Source: Lachnospiraceae bacterium (GTDB lineage Bacteria > Bacillota_A > Clostridia > Lachnospirales > Lachnospiraceae). Taken from it: a stretch of 7,583 nt of DNA. This document shows positions 5,199 through 7,583 of the stretch, piece after piece. How positions within the stretch are numbered: the stretch's first letter is position 1; each line of letters starts with the position of its first letter. The position numbers and the translations under genes were made by a program. The notes below the pieces were generated by a model. It was not told the DNA's origin and searched no databases. It worked only from the letters and a program-made list of their open reading frames with translations. The stretch covers positions 1-7,583 of the forward strand of contig JAIKXO010000116.1 of assembly GCA_024684065.1 (NCBI GenBank), in the 5' to 3' direction.

Positions 5199-6836
5199 TT
5201 AGAAGATTCTTCTTACATCAAGTATTGACCTGTATCCCGCATTCGAAACCTTAATACCGGTCTTAGCAGTACTTGCGTGTACTATCTGTCCTCCGCCGAT
5301 ATATATTCCAACATGGCCCGAGTAGCATACTATATCACCGGGCTGGGCATTTGCCAGGCTTCCTACGCTATATCCTGCGCTCCTCTGTGCACCTGACGAA
5401 TGAGGAAGGGAAACGCCGAAGTTCCTGTATACACCCATTGTAAAGCCTGAGCAGTCGGTACCGTTTGTAAGGCTCGTTCCGCCGTATACATACGGATTTC
5501 CGACAAACTGGAGTGCATAGTTCGCAACCGCTGAACCTGCTCCGCCTCCGCCTGTAACCGCATAGCTTCCTCCGCCCGAGCTTCCGGAAGAACTCTTTCC
5601 CGAATTCGCATTATTGGAATTCCTCTTCTGCTGGGCTTTCGCCGCCGCCGCATTCGCAGCCTGCCTTGCGGCCTCTTCTCTTGCAAGTCTTGCCTCTTCC
5701 TCGGCTTTCGATTCAGCCTTCGGGAACTCGGTTGACAGCGATACATATTCCTTGGAAACGTATCCGTCACCTTCTTCTATGGAGACCTTGACCCATTCTT
5801 CGGTCTCTTCCAGAACCGTCAGTCTGTCCTCGTCAGGTACAAGTCCCAGTACGGGAGCATCAAGACTGGGCTGTTCCCTTACCTTAAGAGTGGTGGTATG
5901 AACAACGGCAACTCTTTCTCCTACCTGCTTTGCAAGCTCCACAGCAGCCTGTCCGGTGACAACATACTCACCCTTTACATAACCTTCAACATTTCCGGAG
6001 CTTATCTTATACCAGTCGCCGTCCTTGTCAAGCCATTCACCTGCGGAATGATTATACAGCTTTCCGACAACCTCACTGTCTTCAGAAGGCTCCTGTCTTA
6101 CATTAACAAATCCGTCGCATTCGGCTATGATCTTTTTGACAAGATCTTCTTCGGCACTGTTGCTGATCGCGTCTATATCCACCGATATTGTATGTATTTC
6201 TCCTGTCTGGACCGAAACCAGCTCTTCGGGCTCTGTCTCCTGCTCCTCTGCAGGGTTCTCTTCTGAATTCTCTTCCTGCGTTTCTTCCGTAACAGCCTCT
6301 GCAGGCTCCTGTGAAGGTTCCGCTGAAGCTTCGGCAACAGGTTCCTGTTCAGCTGCCGGTTCAGGATTTAATCCTTCTATATTTGAGGTCTCGGTTATAA
6401 CAGTGGTAGCAGTCGGCACGATCGTGCCGTCCTCGGTATTTGAAATTATCATCTGGGCTTCATTTGTAAGCCCTGCGCTTGAAGATTCGATACCTTCAGC
6501 TGCCGCTTCCTGAGCCTCCTTTAAAGCCTTTGAAGCCGGAGTCTCCGCCTTGATCGAGACATTCAGATCGCTGTTCTCGACACTTGCGGTCAGAGCCACG
6601 GTCGATGATGCGCTTTTAACTGAAGTGGAATGATTTTCCTGTGCCTTTTTCTTTGCCTCGTTTCTGGCTACAGAAGCTTTGATATCACTAAGAGATACGC
6701 CATCTCCGGTCGCTAATATGCTCCCTTCGGTAGGTAAAATAGAAGAGGCCGTAGCAGCATTTACTGCATTGACATTGCCTGTAAGGATCAAAGACCCGAC
6801 CACCAGGCTTGCTACGACTTTAATTGTCTTCCTCAT
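5199..6836 (-). CDS. Secreted SH3b-NlpC/P60 peptidoglycan hydrolase
   Basis: This is a probable DL- or LD-endopeptidase that cuts peptide stems of peptidoglycan outside the membrane, for wall growth or daughter-cell separation. The 545-aa product starts at ATG 6836 (GGAGG 11 nt upstream; MRKTIKV then a hydrophobic run ending near NAVNAA is a signal peptide). Residues 150-205 are a Glu/Pro/Ala-rich acidic stretch. Two SH3b domains lie at about 238-293 (VNVRQEPSEDSEVVGKL) and 310-366 (LKVREQPSLDAPVLGLV). Residues 373-405 are a charged, Ala-rich likely helix, followed by a Ser/Gly/Asn linker to 434. The NlpC/P60 domain is 434-545, with Cys462 in TDCSGF, His508 in SGHVGIY and His520 in VHAS as the expected Cys-His-His triad. 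It appears to be a single-gene unit: promoter at 7066-7038 with two WalR-type boxes, terminator-like hairpin at 5114-5081. The substrate bond is not readable from sequence. A TTG at 6854 is in frame but overlaps the Shine-Dalgarno. Confidence 0.95.
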   Translation of the reverse strand: MRKTIKVVASLVVGSLILTGNVNAVNAATASSILPTEGSILATGDGVSLSDIKASVARNEAKKKAQENHSTSVKSASSTVALTASVENSDLNVSIKAETPASKALKEAQEAAAEGIESSSAGLTNEAQMIISNTEDGTIVPTATTVITETSNIEGLNPEPAAEQEPVAEASAEPSQEPAEAVTEETQEENSEENPAEEQETEPEELVSVQTGEIHTISVDIDAISNSAEEDLVKKIIAECDGFVNVRQEPSEDSEVVGKLYNHSAGEWLDKDGDWYKISSGNVEGYVKGEYVVTGQAAVELAKQVGERVAVVHTTTLKVREQPSLDAPVLGLVPDEDRLTVLEETEEWVKVSIEEGDGYVSKEYVSLSTEFPKAESKAEEEARLAREEAARQAANAAAAKAQQKRNSNNANSGKSSSGSSGGGSYAVTGGGGAGSAVANYALQFVGNPYVYGGTSLTNGTDCSGFTMGVYRNFGVSLPHSSGAQRSAGYSVGSLANAQPGDIVCYSGHVGIYIGGGQIVHASTAKTGIKVSNAGYRSILDVRRIF

Positions 6837-7012
6837 ATATAATGAATCCTCCAAAATATCCGATCATTAAAGAACTGGCCGTTATGATCCTGAAACCGGA
6901 ATCTGAAGCCGGATTTCATACAGCCCGTCCCAAACCGGACTTGTTAAGACGAAATCAACCCTCTCCGCAACATTCTCCCCCCCTGATCAGTAAATCTTTT
7001 CCTGATAAAAAT

Positions 7013-7029
7013 GTTACAAAATTGTTACG
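7013..7029 (-). promoter_or_regulatory. WalR/YycF-type box 2, at the transcription start of the hydrolase gene
   Basis: CGTAAC-AATTT-TGTAAC matches the WalR consensus TGTWAH-N5-TGTWAH except for the first base. It falls just downstream of the -10 box, about +2 to +18, a place typical of repression or roadblock. The consensus is known from Bacillus and Staphylococcus; its use here is inference. Confidence 0.6.
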
Positions 7030-7037
7030 CTTATGAT

Positions 7038-7066
7038 AATATAACACCCCCTCCGGGCTTTGTCAA
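7038..7066 (-). promoter_or_regulatory. Near-consensus sigma-A promoter of the NlpC/P60 gene
   Basis: TTGACA (7066-7061), a 17-nt spacer and TATATT (7043-7038) with an extended -10 (TGTTATATT). This is the strongest promoter in the window. Transcription would start near 7031, giving a leader of about 195 nt. That leader holds a run of seven G and a short tandem TCCGG(C/T)TTCAG repeat (about 6889-6914), with no recognised riboswitch. Confidence 0.82.
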
Positions 7067-7083
7067 GTTTTCAGTCCTGAATT

Positions 7084-7100
7084 GTTACAAAATTGTTACA
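7084..7100 (-). promoter_or_regulatory. WalR/YycF-type box 1, upstream of the hydrolase promoter
   Basis: TGTAAC-AATTT-TGTAAC is an exact fit to TGTWAH-N5-TGTWAH, two direct half sites one helical turn (11 bp) apart. It is centred about 61 bp upstream of the predicted start and 17 bp before the -35 box, an activator position. WalRK controls wall hydrolases in many Firmicutes, which fits the gene downstream. PhoP-type sites have similar spacing and are the main alternative. Confidence 0.7.
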
Positions 7101-7112
7101 GATCCTTAACAT
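7088..7112. repeat. 25-bp direct repeat, promoter-side copy
   Basis: This block matches 7410-7434 at 23 of 25 positions (differences at repeat positions 8 and 14). It overlaps WalR box 1. The other copy spans the stop codon of the B12-binding gene. The two copies are 322 bp apart and enclose the hairpin cluster. Confidence 0.75.
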
Positions 7113-7194
7113 TTCGAGCCCGGACAAGATACTGATCGAATGAATAAAGACCAATACGGAATTGACAATACATATATCCGTTCAACGCTTCACT

Positions 7195-7222
7195 GCGCCG
7201 ATTTGCGAAGCAAATCGTACGC
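7195..7222. repeat. Cluster hairpin 1 (GAA triloop)
   Basis: CGATTTGC-GAA-GCAAATCG, a perfect 8-bp stem, with GCG/CGC extending it across a small internal loop. The apex contains GCGAAGC, a sequence known to fold into an exceptionally stable DNA mini-hairpin. Confidence 0.75.
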
Positions 7223-7225
7223 TTT

Positions 7226-7247
7226 GGCATAAACTTTAGTTTATGCC
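7226..7247. repeat. Cluster hairpin 2
   Basis: GGCATAAACT and AGTTTATGCC form a 10-bp inverted repeat around TT (a realistic fold is a 9-bp stem with a 4-nt loop). Hairpin 3 begins at the next base. Confidence 0.75.
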
Positions 7248-7273
7248 GATCCGGTCTGTTTTCAGACCGGATC
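7248..7273. repeat. Cluster hairpin 3, second copy of the CCGGTCTG element
   Basis: GATCCGGTCTG and CAGACCGGATC form a perfect 11-bp stem with a TTTT loop. The core and the following bases match the element at 4992-5022, here with a longer stem and a loop one base shorter. Confidence 0.8.
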
Positions 7274-7279
7274 ATTACC

Positions 7280-7330
7280 GCCGGATGCTAAGGAAAAACT
7301 GATTAATTCAGTTTTTCCTTAGCATCCGGC
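7280..7330. repeat. Cluster hairpin 4, perfect 23-bp stem
   Basis: Arms 7280-7302 and 7308-7330 are exact reverse complements around a 5-nt TTAAT loop. The arms contain GCCGGATGC at the base and GGAAAAACTGA near the apex. Nothing T-rich follows on either strand. This is much longer than an ordinary terminator stem. The bases after it (GGATGC, 7332-7337) can also pair with GCATCC in its right arm. Confidence 0.9.
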
Positions 7331-7335
7331 AGGAT

Positions 7336-7384
7336 GCGCAGAAATCCGCCAAGGAAGGGCACTTCGTGCCCGCGGATTTCGCGC
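7336..7384. repeat. Cluster hairpin 5, three-part 19-bp stem
   Basis: The right arm 7366-7384 is continuous. It pairs with GCGC (7336-7339), GAAATCCGC (7341-7349) and GGGCAC (7357-7362), with a bulged A and a 7-nt bulge between. The apex is C(GAA)G when read on the minus strand, the mirror of hairpin 1. Confidence 0.8.
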
Positions 7385-7410
7385 GGGAAACGCTTTAATC
7401 AGCGTTTCCC
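7385..7410. repeat. Cluster hairpin 6, 10-bp stem after the B12-binding gene
   Basis: GGGAAACGCT and AGCGTTTCCC pair perfectly around a 6-nt loop. It abuts hairpin 5 and begins 7 nt after the TAA of the upstream gene. On the transcribed strand the T-run (GAATTTT) lies before the stem and not after it, so it does not look like an intrinsic terminator, though it could protect the 3' end of the message. Confidence 0.8.
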
Positions 7411-7434
7411 AAAATTCTTACATATCCTTAACAT
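7410..7434. repeat. 25-bp direct repeat, gene-side copy
   Basis: This is the partner of 7088-7112 (23 of 25 identical). It covers the last four codons and stop of the B12-binding gene and the first 8 nt after it. Confidence 0.75.
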
Positions 7435-7583
7435 CCTGCAAGGCTTCTGCGACCTCAAGGGAATATCTCACCGTAGCCATGGCATCCGCGGCATAGCAGT
7501 CCGCCCCTATCCTGTCGGCATATTCCTGTGTCATCACAGCCCCTCCGACTATGATCTTAACCCAGGGAGCCTTTTCTCTCAAA
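7418..7583 (-). CDS. B12-binding domain protein, C-terminal end (corrinoid protein or MetH-type module; 5' end cut by window)
   Basis: The last 54 codons are visible, ending in TAA at 7420-7418. The segment KIIVGGAVMTQEYADRIGAD followed by YAADAMATVRYSLEVAEAL is the end of a Rossmann-like cobalamin-binding domain: the GGA turn and the IGAD-Y-x-x-DAM helix are typical. Such domains carry a corrinoid in methyltransferase systems (MtaC/MtbC-like small corrinoid proteins) or in methionine synthase. The His-containing cofactor motif (DxHxxG) would lie upstream of the window. The protein stops right after the domain, which suits a small corrinoid protein or a MetH lacking its reactivation domain; the visible part cannot separate these. 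It would use the cofactor made by the cbi genes, but it is not next to them. Confidence 0.8.
   Translation of the reverse strand, partial: LREKAPWVKIIVGGAVMTQEYADRIGADCYAADAMATVRYSLEVAEALQDVKDM

Noticed and set aside
5363..6513. Long open frames in other registers across the hydrolase gene and, likewise, plus-strand frames over the cbi genes
   Set aside because: They are antisense or shifted readings of well-supported genes, with no family motifs or ribosome binding sites of their own.
6950..6978. Nine-codon leader peptide in the hydrolase 5' region (ATG near the run of G)
   Set aside because: Too short to judge, the G-run is too close to be a convincing ribosome site, and the peptide has no run of a regulatory amino acid.
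6837..7031. c-di-AMP (ydaO/yuaA) riboswitch in the hydrolase leader
   Set aside because: This class often precedes wall hydrolases, but its conserved segments are not present in the leader.
7145..7180. Second promoter upstream of the hydrolase (TTGTCA-N16-TATTCA, minus strand)
   Set aside because: The spacer is short and the -10 poor; the promoter at 7066-7038 is far better.
7280..7330. Ordinary intrinsic terminator
   Set aside because: The stem is perfect but not followed by a T-run on either strand; the T5 is inside the stem.
7195..7410. CRISPR array
   Set aside because: The palindromes differ in sequence and spacing; there is no repeated unit with regular spacers.

Overview
The window reads as a Gram-positive anaerobe of the Clostridia, most likely Lachnospiraceae-like. 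The evidence is the long (two-domain) ribosome hibernation factor, a secreted SH3b-NlpC/P60 wall hydrolase, oxygen-independent (cbi-type) corrin ring synthesis, strong AAGGAG-type ribosome binding sites and moderate base composition. The genus is inference. All six genes lie on the minus strand, so transcription runs from high to low coordinates.

In transcription order: (1) 7583-7418, the last 54 codons of a vitamin-B12-binding domain protein (corrinoid protein or MetH-type module), cut by the window edge. (2) 7417-6837, a 581-bp gene-free stretch. Its distal part is a cluster of six hairpins packed into about 215 bp, several touching end to end, one with a perfect 23-bp stem. Its proximal part is a near-consensus promoter (TTGACA-N17-TATATT) bracketed by two WalR/YycF-type boxes. 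(3) 6836-5199, a secreted 545-aa cell wall hydrolase: signal peptide, acidic low-complexity region, two SH3b domains, Ala/Gly/Ser linker and NlpC/P60 peptidase. (4) 5198-4833, a 366-bp gap with a nested hairpin, a terminator-like hairpin, a good extended -10 promoter and a roughly 210-nt leader with potentially competing helices. (5) 4832-4302, hpf, the long-form hibernation promoting factor. (6) 4301-4126, a 176-bp gap with three more hairpins, one sharing an arm with the 3' end of hpf. (7) 4125-1, a cobalamin run: cbiC, cbiD and a cbiF-cbiG fusion that runs off the left edge.

The cbi genes cover linked steps of the anaerobic pathway. CbiF methylates C11 of cobalt-precorrin-4. CbiG opens the resulting lactone (cobalt-precorrin-5A to 5B). 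CbiD methylates C1 to give 6A. CbiC later moves the C11 methyl group to C12 to form cobyrinate. CbiF and CbiG here share one uninterrupted reading frame, so two consecutive steps sit on one polypeptide. The B12-binding protein at the right edge is a plausible consumer of the pathway's product, but the wall hydrolase and hpf lie between them with their own promoters.

The most unusual content is between the genes. Every intergenic gap over 150 bp carries several perfect or near-perfect hairpins of mostly unrelated sequence. Some of them form a recurring element, some offer mutually exclusive pairings, and the largest cluster lies between 25-bp direct repeats (23 of 25 identical). No CRISPR array, tRNA, rRNA, transposase or recognisable cobalamin riboswitch was found.
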